A stretch of 64,000 nucleotides of DNA, taken from positions 1-64,000 of the forward strand of contig CANHCY010000001.1 of the NCBI GenBank assembly GCA_947459295.1. Reading direction: 5' to 3'. Numbering within the stretch: the first letter of the stretch is position 1; every line of letters starts with the position of its first letter. The stretch comes from Chitinophagaceae bacterium. Its GTDB lineage: Bacteria > Bacteroidota > Bacteroidia > Chitinophagales > Chitinophagaceae. A program made the position numbers and the translations under genes. Shown piece by piece: positions 48,668-56,730 of this stretch. The notes below the pieces were generated by a model. That model was not told the origin of the DNA. It ran no database searches and saw only the letters and a program-made list of their open reading frames with translations.

Positions 48668-49603
48668 ATGTTAATTACAGGAACTTTTATTGATGAAATT
48701 AGTCATGATATCCCTCACCAAAACTGGGGTCCTGCCGAGTGGGAAAAGGATTTTCAGCATATGAAAGCTGCAGGGATTGATACAGTGATTGTTATAAGGT
48801 GTGGGTATAGAAGGTTTCTTACCTATCCGTCACAATACTTGATGGACAAATTTGGATGTTACAATCCTCCTATTGATTTGATTGATTTGTATTTACATCT
48901 TGCCGAAAAATATGGCATGAATTTATATTTTGGTTTGTACGATAGTGGAATTTATTGGGACACCGGAAACATGCAAATTGAAATCGACGTTAATAAATTT
49001 GTAATTGAAGAAGTTTGGAGGCTTTATGGTCACCGAAAAGCATTTAAGGGCTGGTATGTTAGTACCGAAATTAGTCGTAAAACAAAAGGTGCAATTGAGG
49101 CATTTAGTAGTTTAGGCAATATGTGTAAAGAAATAAGCCAACAACTACCAGTATTTATTTCTCCATGGATAGATGGTAAAAAATCTGTTATGGCAAGTAC
49201 TTCGGCTTTATCAAAAGCGGATGCCATTTCAGTGAAAGAACATGAACAAGAATGGAATGAAATATTTGATGGCATACATCAATCTATTGATGCTGTTGCA
49301 TTTCAGGATGGTCACGTCGATTATTACGAACTAGATCAATTTTTGGCTGTTAATAAATTACTAGCAGATAAGTATAAACTTGCTTGTTGGACAAATACAG
49401 AGTCTTTTGACAGAGATATGCCTATCAAATTTTTGCCCATCAAATTTGAAAAGTTAAAACTGAAACTTGAAGCAGCTAAAAGAGCTGGTTATGACAAGGC
49501 AATTACTTTTGAGTTCAGTCATTTTATGAGTCCACAGTCTGCATATATCCAAGCCCATCATTTATACAATCGATACCTCGAATACCGTCAAACGCAAGCT
49601 TAG
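48668..49603 (+). CDS. DUF4434 protein, TIM-barrel glycosidase-like
   Basis: This 311-residue protein has no signal peptide and is predicted cytoplasmic. The DUF4434 pattern is seen in ITGTFIDEISHD at the N-terminus, WEKDFQHMKAAGIDTVIV, FKGWYVSTEIS near residue 120 (candidate acid E), ISPWIDGKK and FQDGHVDYYE. The fold is expected to be a (beta/alpha)8 barrel related to glycoside hydrolases, but activity is uncharacterised. Its position three bases after the transporter suggests it acts on imported sugar. It is one base before GHL10 paralog B. Confidence 0.78.
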   Translation: MLITGTFIDEISHDIPHQNWGPAEWEKDFQHMKAAGIDTVIVIRCGYRRFLTYPSQYLMDKFGCYNPPIDLIDLYLHLAEKYGMNLYFGLYDSGIYWDTGNMQIEIDVNKFVIEEVWRLYGHRKAFKGWYVSTEISRKTKGAIEAFSSLGNMCKEISQQLPVFISPWIDGKKSVMASTSALSKADAISVKEHEQEWNEIFDGIHQSIDAVAFQDGHVDYYELDQFLAVNKLLADKYKLACWTNTESFDRDMPIKFLPIKFEKLKLKLEAAKRAGYDKAITFEFSHFMSPQSAYIQAHHLYNRYLEYRQTQA

Positions 49604-49604
49604 T

Positions 49605-50672
49605 ATGAAAAATATTATTCCTTTATTTATCTTTTTATCGCTTTCTTTTTTTAGCAATGCGCAAACTGTTCAAAAAGAAATTCGTGGTACATGGATTACC
49701 AATGTAGCAAGTGACGCGATGCTTACGCCTAATAATGTGAAGCAAACGGTGTTGAATTGCAAAAAAAATGGATTGACTGATATTTTTGTAGTTGTTTGGA
49801 ATGGAGGTGTAACTATGTATCCTAGTGAAGTGCTCAATAAATATATTGGAATACCACAATCACCAGTTTACGGCAATTTTGATCCCTTGGCTGCGTTTGT
49901 AGAAGAAGGTCATAAATTAGGCTTAAAAGTGCATGCATGGTTTGAATTTGGCGCTTCTTATGCATATAAAGATAGCGCTCAACAAGGTTGGCTAGCAAAA
50001 TATCCTGACTGGGTTGGGAGAAATAGTAAAGGTGAGTTGCTCAAAAAAAATGGATTCTTTTGGTGGAATGTTTTAAACCCACAAGTACAAGATTTCTTGC
50101 AACAACTTGTATTAGAAGTCGTAAAAAAGTATGATGTTGATGGTATACAAGGGGATGATCGTTTACCAGCAATGCCTAGCGAAGGGGGGTATGATAAATA
50201 TTCTATTGATTTGTACAAAAAAGAATTTGGCGGCAAAACACCGCCTAATAATTCAAAGGATAGTGCTTTTCTTCAGTGGAAGGCTGATAAAGTAAGTGGT
50301 TTTGGCAAATCAGTATACCAGCTTGTAAAAAAACAAAGAGCTAATTGTATGGTGTCTTGGGCGCCAAGTATTTATCCATGGAGTAAAGAAAATTATTTGC
50401 AAGATTGGCCAGCTTGGTTAAATGGAGGTTATGCAGACTTAATTATTCCGCAATTGTACCGCTACGATATTAAAGCGTATGAAAAAATACTTAAAGAATT
50501 GACAGTTCAGGTTCCATCATCTTTAAAATATAAAGTCATTCCGGGTATACTTACGTCTTTAGGGGACGGTTACCGGGTAGATGCTAATATGTTAAAGCAA
50601 ATGATGGATTTGAACAGGCAGTATGGTTATAACGGCGAAGTATTTTTTTATTATGAAACCATTAATAAGTAA
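49605..50672 (+). CDS. GHL10-family glycosidase, paralog B
   Basis: This 355-residue protein has a Sec signal peptide (cleavage after SNAQ, residue 20) and no lipobox, so it is periplasmic or exported. It shares with paralog A the motifs IRGTWIT, KVHAWFEFG (E114), VDGIQGDDRLPAMPSEGGYD (D184-D185) and ENYLQDWPAW. The common Glu in AWFE and the Asp pair in GDDR are candidate catalytic or metal residues. Many other family members have AWxNPY and DDY here. It lies one base after DUF4434 and 21 before NAGPA, so they are co-transcribed. Confidence 0.82.
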   Translation: MKNIIPLFIFLSLSFFSNAQTVQKEIRGTWITNVASDAMLTPNNVKQTVLNCKKNGLTDIFVVVWNGGVTMYPSEVLNKYIGIPQSPVYGNFDPLAAFVEEGHKLGLKVHAWFEFGASYAYKDSAQQGWLAKYPDWVGRNSKGELLKKNGFFWWNVLNPQVQDFLQQLVLEVVKKYDVDGIQGDDRLPAMPSEGGYDKYSIDLYKKEFGGKTPPNNSKDSAFLQWKADKVSGFGKSVYQLVKKQRANCMVSWAPSIYPWSKENYLQDWPAWLNGGYADLIIPQLYRYDIKAYEKILKELTVQVPSSLKYKVIPGILTSLGDGYRVDANMLKQMMDLNRQYGYNGEVFFYYETINK

Positions 50673-50693
50673 GCTAATTATAAAATTTATAAG

Positions 50694-51710
50694 ATGAAAA
50701 AGATTCCACTGTATTTTTTATCCTTTATTTTAATTGTTAGTGTTGTAGCATGTAAAAAAGCGCCAGCACCAACTCCGCCGCCTCCTGTTACCGTTGTACC
50801 AAAGGCCAAATTAATGAATTTGCCTGCAGGATGGAATTACGCTACATTGATTAATGCAACTTTTCCCGATGGAATTGAATTGTATTTTTTTGATAGTATT
50901 CATGCAGGTAAAAAGACAAAAATGTTTTGTGTGGCGTACTCATCAAAAAATAATTTATTTGAATTTAAGCCCACTATTTCGACTACAGCAAAAAAGCTAA
51001 GTGATTTTAGTAAAGATGAAACGGGTAAAGTGTTGGCTTCAATCAATGGAGGTTATTTTGGGGGTAATCAATCTTATAGTTTGGTGAAATTTAATGGAGC
51101 GCCCGTTTTTTCTGCAAATATCAAAACATTATCCCGAAATTTTAATGGCACTGCGACTACCTATTTTCCTACTAGGGCTGCATTTGGAGTAAGTGCAAGC
51201 GGAGATCCTAGTGTTGCGTGGATTTATCATGTAGGAACAGGGAATGAACTCATTTATCAATATCCAAGTCCTAGCAGTAATGCCGAAGGAGCAGCTCCAA
51301 ATCCTGTTCCCAATGAAACATTTCCTACAGGTGGCACGCTGTGGAATATTCATTCTGCAATAGGTGGCTCACCTATGTTGATTCGAAATAATGTCGTTAA
51401 TATTTCAGATATACAGGAGCTGATAAGTATAAATAACACGAGTTCGCGCCCCAGAACCGCAATAGGATATACCGATGCTGGATTAATTATATTACTAGTA
51501 GTTGAAGGTGATAATACCGCAGCTGGCTATGCTGGTCTAAATCTTGTTGAATTAGCGGCTGCATTAAAAAATTTGGGATGCACTAATGCGGTTAATTTAG
51601 ACGGAGGTGGCTCAAGTTCGATGATTGCTGGCGGTCAATTGTTAAACCGTCCGGGCGATAATGGTAATGAGCGTCCAATTGTAAGTGCGGTATTAATTAA
51701 GCAGCGATAG
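50694..51710 (+). CDS. Phosphodiester glycosidase (NAGPA-domain) lipoprotein
   Basis: This 338-residue lipoprotein has a Cys20 lipobox (SVVACKK) followed by a Pro-rich tether. The NAGPA domain is marked by INGGYFGG near residue 120, SRPRTAIGYTDAG near 252, and a C-terminal NLDGGGSSSM near 305, which is the family's catalytic/metal segment. Mammalian NAGPA removes GlcNAc from phosphodiesters. Bacterial homologues act on phosphate-linked sugars of cell-wall or capsule polymers, but most are untested. It is the last gene of the locus and converges with pyrC. Confidence 0.85.
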   Translation: MKKIPLYFLSFILIVSVVACKKAPAPTPPPPVTVVPKAKLMNLPAGWNYATLINATFPDGIELYFFDSIHAGKKTKMFCVAYSSKNNLFEFKPTISTTAKKLSDFSKDETGKVLASINGGYFGGNQSYSLVKFNGAPVFSANIKTLSRNFNGTATTYFPTRAAFGVSASGDPSVAWIYHVGTGNELIYQYPSPSSNAEGAAPNPVPNETFPTGGTLWNIHSAIGGSPMLIRNNVVNISDIQELISINNTSSRPRTAIGYTDAGLIILLVVEGDNTAAGYAGLNLVELAAALKNLGCTNAVNLDGGGSSSMIAGGQLLNRPGDNGNERPIVSAVLIKQR

Positions 51711-51722
51711 ATTTATATACTC

Positions 51723-53075
51723 CTATCTATCTCTCTCAAACTTCAACCGCATTCCATTGTCGTTTTCATTAAACGCGCCATTGTCGTAAACCACATTACC
51801 GTTTATAAATGTTCTGATCACTTTACTTTTAAAAGTATAGTTTTCAAATGGTGACCAAGCACATTTGTACAGTAGGTTTTCTTTTGTTGTGGTCCAATTA
51901 TTATTGAGATCCACCATCACCAAATCTGCGAAGTAGCCTTCTCTAATATAACCACGCTCTTTTAGTCTGTAAATTTCAGCTACATGGTGGCTTGTTTTTT
52001 CTACAATTTTTTGCAGCGGTAATTTATTTTGATGGTATAATTCTAGTAGAGCAGGTAGCGCGTGTTGCACGAGCGGCCCACCCGACATAGCTTTGGTATA
52101 GTTGCCACTTTTTTCTTCTATCGTGTGTGGTGCATGGTCCGTAGCAATAATATCTATTTTATTATCGAGTAATGCTTGAATGAGTCCTTCTTTATCCTGT
52201 GGTGTTTTAACGGAAGGGTTCCACTTTATTTTTGAACCTAGCGCATCATAATCTTCACTTGTAAACCATAAGTGGTGCACACATGCTTCTGCAGTTATTC
52301 TTTTATCTCTAATGTTTTGTTGCTGCTCAAATAAAGCAGCTTCTTTTTGTGTAGAAATATGAAAAAAGTGAAGTCTGTTATTGTGTTTTTTGGCAATATC
52401 TAAAACTCTTTTAGTGGCTTCAAAGCAGGCTTCCTCTGTTCTAATAAGGTGGTGGTGGTTAAATGGTATATTGTCGCCAAATTCTTTTTTGTATCTATCA
52501 GTATTTGTTTTAATAATACTGTCATCTTCACTATGAAGAGCCGTTAGTATCGATGTCCTTGCAAATAATTTTTCTAGATAATCTGGATAGTTGGCTAATA
52601 TGCCGTGGTCGTTGTTGAAGTAGAGGCCATCATCTGTGATGCCACATATATTTTCTGGATCGGTTAAAAGGGCTTCTTCCAAATTATCTTGGTTGATGCC
52701 CATAAAAAACGAATAGTTAATAAGCGATGAAGCGGATGCTATCTTATATTTTTCTTCAAGTAAAGCTTGCGTTAATGTGTTTGGAATGGTATTAGGCATA
52801 TCCATAAAAGACGTGATACCACCAGCAGCGGCTGCTTTTGACTCGGAAGCAATGGTTGCTTTATGGGTTAAGCCAGGTTCTCTAAAATGCACCTGATCGT
52901 CTATACAGCCAGGTAGTAAATGTAGGTTTTCGCCATTTATTTCATTGACTTGTGCGTTAGCAGTTAGGTTAATATTACTAGCAATTTTTTCGATGCGCTG
53001 ATTACTGATAAGTACGTCAGAAAAAGTTATTTTTCCTTCGTTAACAACTGCTACGTTTTTGATGAGGTGTTTCAT
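51723..53075 (-). CDS. pyrC: Dihydroorotase
   Basis: This 450-residue cyclic amidohydrolase makes dihydroorotate in pyrimidine synthesis. Seen are GCIDDQVHFREPGLTHKA (residues 57-74), DMPNT, HFFHIST, and ATDHAPHT near residue 305. The N-terminal HxH metal motif reads Q61-V-H63, that is, one His is replaced, while the rest is intact. I recall DQVHFREPG as usual in Bacteroidota dihydroorotases. The start overlaps the sua5 stop by four bases (ATGA), so translation is coupled. Confidence 0.9.
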   Translation of the reverse strand: MKHLIKNVAVVNEGKITFSDVLISNQRIEKIASNINLTANAQVNEINGENLHLLPGCIDDQVHFREPGLTHKATIASESKAAAAGGITSFMDMPNTIPNTLTQALLEEKYKIASASSLINYSFFMGINQDNLEEALLTDPENICGITDDGLYFNNDHGILANYPDYLEKLFARTSILTALHSEDDSIIKTNTDRYKKEFGDNIPFNHHHLIRTEEACFEATKRVLDIAKKHNNRLHFFHISTQKEAALFEQQQNIRDKRITAEACVHHLWFTSEDYDALGSKIKWNPSVKTPQDKEGLIQALLDNKIDIIATDHAPHTIEEKSGNYTKAMSGGPLVQHALPALLELYHQNKLPLQKIVEKTSHHVAEIYRLKERGYIREGYFADLVMVDLNNNWTTTKENLLYKCAWSPFENYTFKSKVIRTFINGNVVYDNGAFNENDNGMRLKFERDR

Positions 53076-54028
53076 TTGGTTGCTGCTCTTTCTAATTTAT
53101 CATTAATGGCTAAACCCATTCCATGTGCTGGCATTTTTTCTGCAATAATCAGGTCTAGCTTTTGGTGGTCTAATCGGTGCATGGCTGCATATAAGTTTTT
53201 AGCAGCTTCTTCCATATCACCGGTTTGCGAAAGTGTTTCTATGGCTGAAATAAAATCTGGTAAGGGAGTAGGGTTTAATTGCAAAACGCCAATGCGTTTG
53301 CCAAAGTTTTTTTCAATTTCAGCTAGTATATTACCTGTTAAAATGGTGGTTGTATTTGGTGCATAATGTTTAGAGAGCATGCCGGGGGCCATCACAGACT
53401 CGTTATTAGCATGAACACGCATTTGTAATGCACCCGTAATTTTTTCAATATCCTCTACTTTAGTACTGCCTTGTCTGTACAAAATAGGCGCTCCGTTTTC
53501 GAATCCAATAATGGTAGATTCGATGCCTTTGTCACAACTGCCGCCATCTAATATAATGTCTAATGCGCCCGTAAAATAATCCGCTACGTGCTTTGCTGTA
53601 GTAGGGCTGATAGAGCCAAACGGATTTGCGCTAGGCGCTGCTAATGGAAAATCCAACGCTTCTAATAATTCAAGCGCCACCGGATGACCTGGTACGCGAA
53701 CGCCAACTGTATTTTTTCCGCCTGTTACAATATCTGGGATATGATCTTGTTTTTCTAACACCAGTGTAAGTGGGCCAGGCCAAAAAGTATCTGCTAACTG
53801 GATGGCTACCGCTGGAATATTTTTTGCTATTTGCTGTAAATAGCCCGCAGATTTTATATGAACAATGAGTGGATTATAGTGCGGCCTGTTTTTTAATGCA
53901 AATATTTTTTGAACCGCAACTTCGCTATACGCATTGCCTGCAAGCCCATATACTGTTTCGGTGGGCATGGCAACAATCTCGTTGTTTTGTAAGGCTGCTA
54001 CTGCAGCTTGTATAGCGTTTGTTGGCAT
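53072..54028 (-). CDS. L-threonylcarbamoyladenylate synthase (Sua5 type)
   Basis: This 318-residue protein makes the threonylcarbamoyl-AMP used for tRNA t6A. The N-terminal YrdC domain shows VAMPTETVYGLAGNA and IFALKNRPHYNPLIVH, with the nucleotide-binding KxR pattern. SAPSANPFGSISPT-type sequence (APSANPFGSISPT) is near residue 152. A C-terminal domain of about 100 residues makes it the longer Sua5 type and not the short TsaC type. It is cytoplasmic. It lies nine bases after the DUF6671-like gene and overlaps pyrC by four bases. Confidence 0.92.
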   Translation of the reverse strand: MPTNAIQAAVAALQNNEIVAMPTETVYGLAGNAYSEVAVQKIFALKNRPHYNPLIVHIKSAGYLQQIAKNIPAVAIQLADTFWPGPLTLVLEKQDHIPDIVTGGKNTVGVRVPGHPVALELLEALDFPLAAPSANPFGSISPTTAKHVADYFTGALDIILDGGSCDKGIESTIIGFENGAPILYRQGSTKVEDIEKITGALQMRVHANNESVMAPGMLSKHYAPNTTTILTGNILAEIEKNFGKRIGVLQLNPTPLPDFISAIETLSQTGDMEEAAKNLYAAMHRLDHQKLDLIIAEKMPAHGMGLAINDKLERAATK

Positions 54029-54037
54029 AATGTTTTG

Positions 54038-54889
54038 TTATGGATTACACCTATCGCAGTAGGTAGGGTCTTCTTCTTTTTTACCATTTGGAAAATATGC
54101 TTCGTGGGTATGGTTGCATTTTTGACAAGCATACACGTGAAAAAGAGTACTCTTAGTTGGCGTTTTACAGTTTTCGCAAGGTAGCCCAGGTGTTGCTTCT
54201 TTAATACCAAAGCCGGGTGTTTGACAACTAGGACAGGTTGTTTTTATTTTTGCGATTAGTTTTTTGGTCGTTTCTTCTATCACTTCCATTCTAGATGGGT
54301 TCAAGTGCGCACGCATATCTGTTTCTACATAAACAGATCCATAGGTTGCCATAAACTGCGTAAAGGTTTCAAGCAATTCTTTGGTATCAATAATGCCTTT
54401 GGCAATAATGTTATAACCCTCCTTTTTATCTTTTAAAATAAGGCCATGCCCAGGAAATTGAGCACTTTGTGCAAATGCCAATAAGTCCTCTTCCGAATTT
54501 ACTTCTTTGGCATTGTAATTTGTTTTTGTAGAAATTTCCCGCACAGCAATTTCTAGGCCATTTTTTTTATCGATTAGTACAAGTACTTCATCGTCTGCAG
54601 GTAAAAAATAGAGAAGTGGATGCGCACCAAAAGAGCCCTCACTTGCAACCGCTAAATCGGTGCCAGTAAGTTCCATAGCAAGCATACACTTTTTTTTAGC
54701 TGCATCAATTGGGCTTAATTCCCTTTCAATTTCGCCAGTAAAAGTACCGAGCAAATCTGTATCCAAATTTTCAGATACGATGCAGGTAACGCCCAACTCT
54801 TTTTCAAGTAGCGCTGCCATTGCAAGTTGTTTTTTGTGCTTGGTTGCTATTACAATAGAGCGGCCTTCAAAAAATTTATGCTGGCTCAT
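54038..54889 (-). CDS. DUF6671-like protein with C-terminal zinc ribbons
   Basis: This 283-residue protein begins MSQHKFFEGRSIVIATKHKK. The central part has HPLLYFLPADDEVLVLIDKKN, which I associate with DUF6671. The last 70 residues carry four CxxC pairs (CPSC, CENC, CQKC, CDRC), enough for two zinc ribbons. It is predicted cytoplasmic. The ATG at 54889 is chosen. The longer frame starts with TTG. It overlaps the 94-residue gene by 14 bases. The function is unknown. Its neighbours suggest a link to nucleotide or tRNA metabolism, but this is weak. Confidence 0.72.
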   Translation of the reverse strand: MSQHKFFEGRSIVIATKHKKQLAMAALLEKELGVTCIVSENLDTDLLGTFTGEIERELSPIDAAKKKCMLAMELTGTDLAVASEGSFGAHPLLYFLPADDEVLVLIDKKNGLEIAVREISTKTNYNAKEVNSEEDLLAFAQSAQFPGHGLILKDKKEGYNIIAKGIIDTKELLETFTQFMATYGSVYVETDMRAHLNPSRMEVIEETTKKLIAKIKTTCPSCQTPGFGIKEATPGLPCENCKTPTKSTLFHVYACQKCNHTHEAYFPNGKKEEDPTYCDRCNP

Positions 54890-55160
54890 TAATGTAATCA
54901 ATATGAATGGCTGAAGTGACTTTTAGGGTTACATTTTTATCAGTAGCTTCTGCAATGATTGTTTCAAGTTTTGCCATTTCCGCTTTTAAGAATTCAACTT
55001 TGGCTTTCGAATTATCATCTGGGGTTCCAAAGCGCTCAATATGACTTACATTTTTTTGCGAATGAAAATTTATTTTCATTGTAAACATATTTAGTAATAC
55101 GTCTTTTGCTTCTGCCACATTAAATGTTCCATCAATGAGTGTTACTTTATTATTTTCCAT
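54876..55160 (-). CDS. Small protein of unknown function
   Basis: This 94-residue protein has no signal peptide or membrane segment. A first half with strand-like sequence (KVTLIDGTFNVAEAKDVLL, MKINFHSQKN) is followed by a predicted amphipathic helix (AKVEFLKAEMAKLETIIAEA) and a last strand. It starts with ATG 55160, 44 bases downstream of icd, and its 3' end overlaps the next gene by 14 bases, so it is very likely translated. I do not recognise the family. Confidence 0.65.
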   Translation of the reverse strand: MENNKVTLIDGTFNVAEAKDVLLNMFTMKINFHSQKNVSHIERFGTPDDNSKAKVEFLKAEMAKLETIIAEATDKNVTLKVTSAIHIDYINEPA

Positions 55161-55204
55161 GTTGGTTGTTTTGAGGCTTTGATTGATTTAATTATTCTTT
55201 TGTT

Positions 55205-56641
55205 TTATTGACCTTGACCTAATGAATAGGCGGCAGTGCCGTCAAATGCATATAGGTTCTCGGTTTTAATGGCGTCAATGTCTTCTTCGATGGCTTTTTC
55301 TAAAAGTTCGATGATATCTGTTTTATACATTTGTTCGCTATTTTTTGCTTTAAACCTACATCTCCAATGATCGGTACAAAATGTTTCTTTAAATCCATCG
55401 GGCCACACTTTAATACCTCTATTGGTAATCATTGAAAGGTAAATGCCTTTACTTTCCATTTTTTGAATTTTACTTGCAAGCTCGTTAGGATCTGAACCCT
55501 GCCAGTGCACAAAAAGATCCACACCTTCTAATGTTTTGGTGGCAGGTTCTTTTCTTTTATACTTTGGAAGTTCAATAGCCAAATTGTTAGAATAAGCAAC
55601 TGCTTTTAATGTCGATGGCTTTTGTCCTAAATTGGCAATAACGGCAGCTGCAAATTCTTTGGTGCCCACTTTTTGTTTGCTGGTTCCTTCTTTAAAAATA
55701 TCTGGTGTATGGGTTCCGTCTTCGATGGTTTTAAGCCATGCGTTTTGAATTTTTTCTGCTACGCTAGCTTGTCCAATATGGTTTAGCATCATAATGGCGC
55801 CTTGTAATAAGCCCGATGGGTTTGCAATGTTTTTGCCAGCAATATCTGGCGCAGAACCGTGAATGGCTTCAAACATAGAACACTCTTCACCAATATTAGC
55901 AGAGCCTGCAAGCCCCACAGATCCTGTAATTTGGGCAGCCACATCACTTAAGATATCGCCATATAAATTAGGCATTACAATCACGTCAAATACCTCTGGC
56001 GTATCTGCTAATTTAGCAGCTCCAATATCAATAATCCAGTGTTCGTTTTGGATGTTAGGGTACTCGGCAGCTATTTCATTAAATACTTTACGAAACAAAC
56101 CATCTGTTTGTTTCATGATATTGTCTTTTGTAAAGCAGGTTACTTTTTTTCTATTCTGTTGTTTTGCATATTCAAATGCGTATCTAACAATTTTTTCGCA
56201 ACCCGGTCTGCTAATTAATTTCAAGCACTGCACTACTTCATCCGTTTGTTGGTGTTCGATACCTGCATATAGGTCTTCTTCATTTTCTCTTACAATCAAA
56301 ATATCCATGATTGGATGCTTCGTTTTTACAAACGGATGCAAGCTCATACAGGGTCTAATATTTGAGTATAGCCCTAAAAATTTTCTAGTAGAAACGTTTA
56401 AACTTTTGTAGCCGCCACCTTGAGGGGTAGTGATAGGGGATTTTAAAAACACTTTATTGGTTCTAATAATATCCCATGATGCTGGTGCAATGCCAGCCGT
56501 ATTGCCTGCCAAAAACACTTTTTCTCCAATTTCAATTTCATCAATCGCAAATTTTGCCCCTGCTGCTGTCAAAATACTTAGGGTTGCGTCCATGATTTCT
56601 GGTCCAATGCCATCACCTTTTGCTACTGTAATTCTAGTCAT
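55205..56641 (-). CDS. icd: NADP-dependent isocitrate dehydrogenase (long form)
   Basis: This 478-residue enzyme oxidatively decarboxylates isocitrate in the TCA cycle. The N-terminal 330 residues are the isocitrate/isopropylmalate dehydrogenase fold: VAKGDGIGPEIMDA, IVRENEEDLYAGIEH, and NLYGDILSDVAAQITGSVG with metal Asp residues. EAIHGSAPDIAGKNIANP follows. A C-terminal extension of about 140 residues (after residue 330, containing LFVHWQGSDPNEL) is like that of the Thermus-type enzymes. NADP preference is inferred from this subtype. It is the first gene of the minus-strand run and faces a divergent LysR gene. Confidence 0.92.
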   Translation of the reverse strand: MTRITVAKGDGIGPEIMDATLSILTAAGAKFAIDEIEIGEKVFLAGNTAGIAPASWDIIRTNKVFLKSPITTPQGGGYKSLNVSTRKFLGLYSNIRPCMSLHPFVKTKHPIMDILIVRENEEDLYAGIEHQQTDEVVQCLKLISRPGCEKIVRYAFEYAKQQNRKKVTCFTKDNIMKQTDGLFRKVFNEIAAEYPNIQNEHWIIDIGAAKLADTPEVFDVIVMPNLYGDILSDVAAQITGSVGLAGSANIGEECSMFEAIHGSAPDIAGKNIANPSGLLQGAIMMLNHIGQASVAEKIQNAWLKTIEDGTHTPDIFKEGTSKQKVGTKEFAAAVIANLGQKPSTLKAVAYSNNLAIELPKYKRKEPATKTLEGVDLFVHWQGSDPNELASKIQKMESKGIYLSMITNRGIKVWPDGFKETFCTDHWRCRFKAKNSEQMYKTDIIELLEKAIEEDIDAIKTENLYAFDGTAAYSLGQGQ

Positions 56642-56685
56642 TTCTATATACTTTTAAGATGTGGCAAAATTGAGCTATTAAATAC

Positions 56686-56706
56686 ATAAATTTCTATTTA
56701 TATTTG
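56686..56706 (+). promoter_or_regulatory. LysR-gene promoter overlapped by a palindrome
   Basis: ATAAAT-TTCT-ATTTAT (56686-56701) is a perfect palindrome of the size LysR proteins bind. TATATTTG (56699-56706), an exact -7 consensus, overlaps its right arm and lies 24 bases before the LysR ATG. This would suit autorepression and control of icd. Inferred from pattern. Confidence 0.4.
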
Positions 56707-56730
56707 TTATCGATATCATAAACAAAACTT

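Noticed and set aside
34133..51722. Attachment-site repeats for an integrated element at tRNA-Ser
   Set aside because: I looked for a copy of the tRNA 3' end near the far end of the glycan locus and for an integrase, and found neither.
55863..56411. Plus-strand open frame of 182 codons
   Set aside because: It lies wholly antisense to icd, has no recognisable family and is rich in Ser, Phe and Ile as expected of a reverse-strand shadow.
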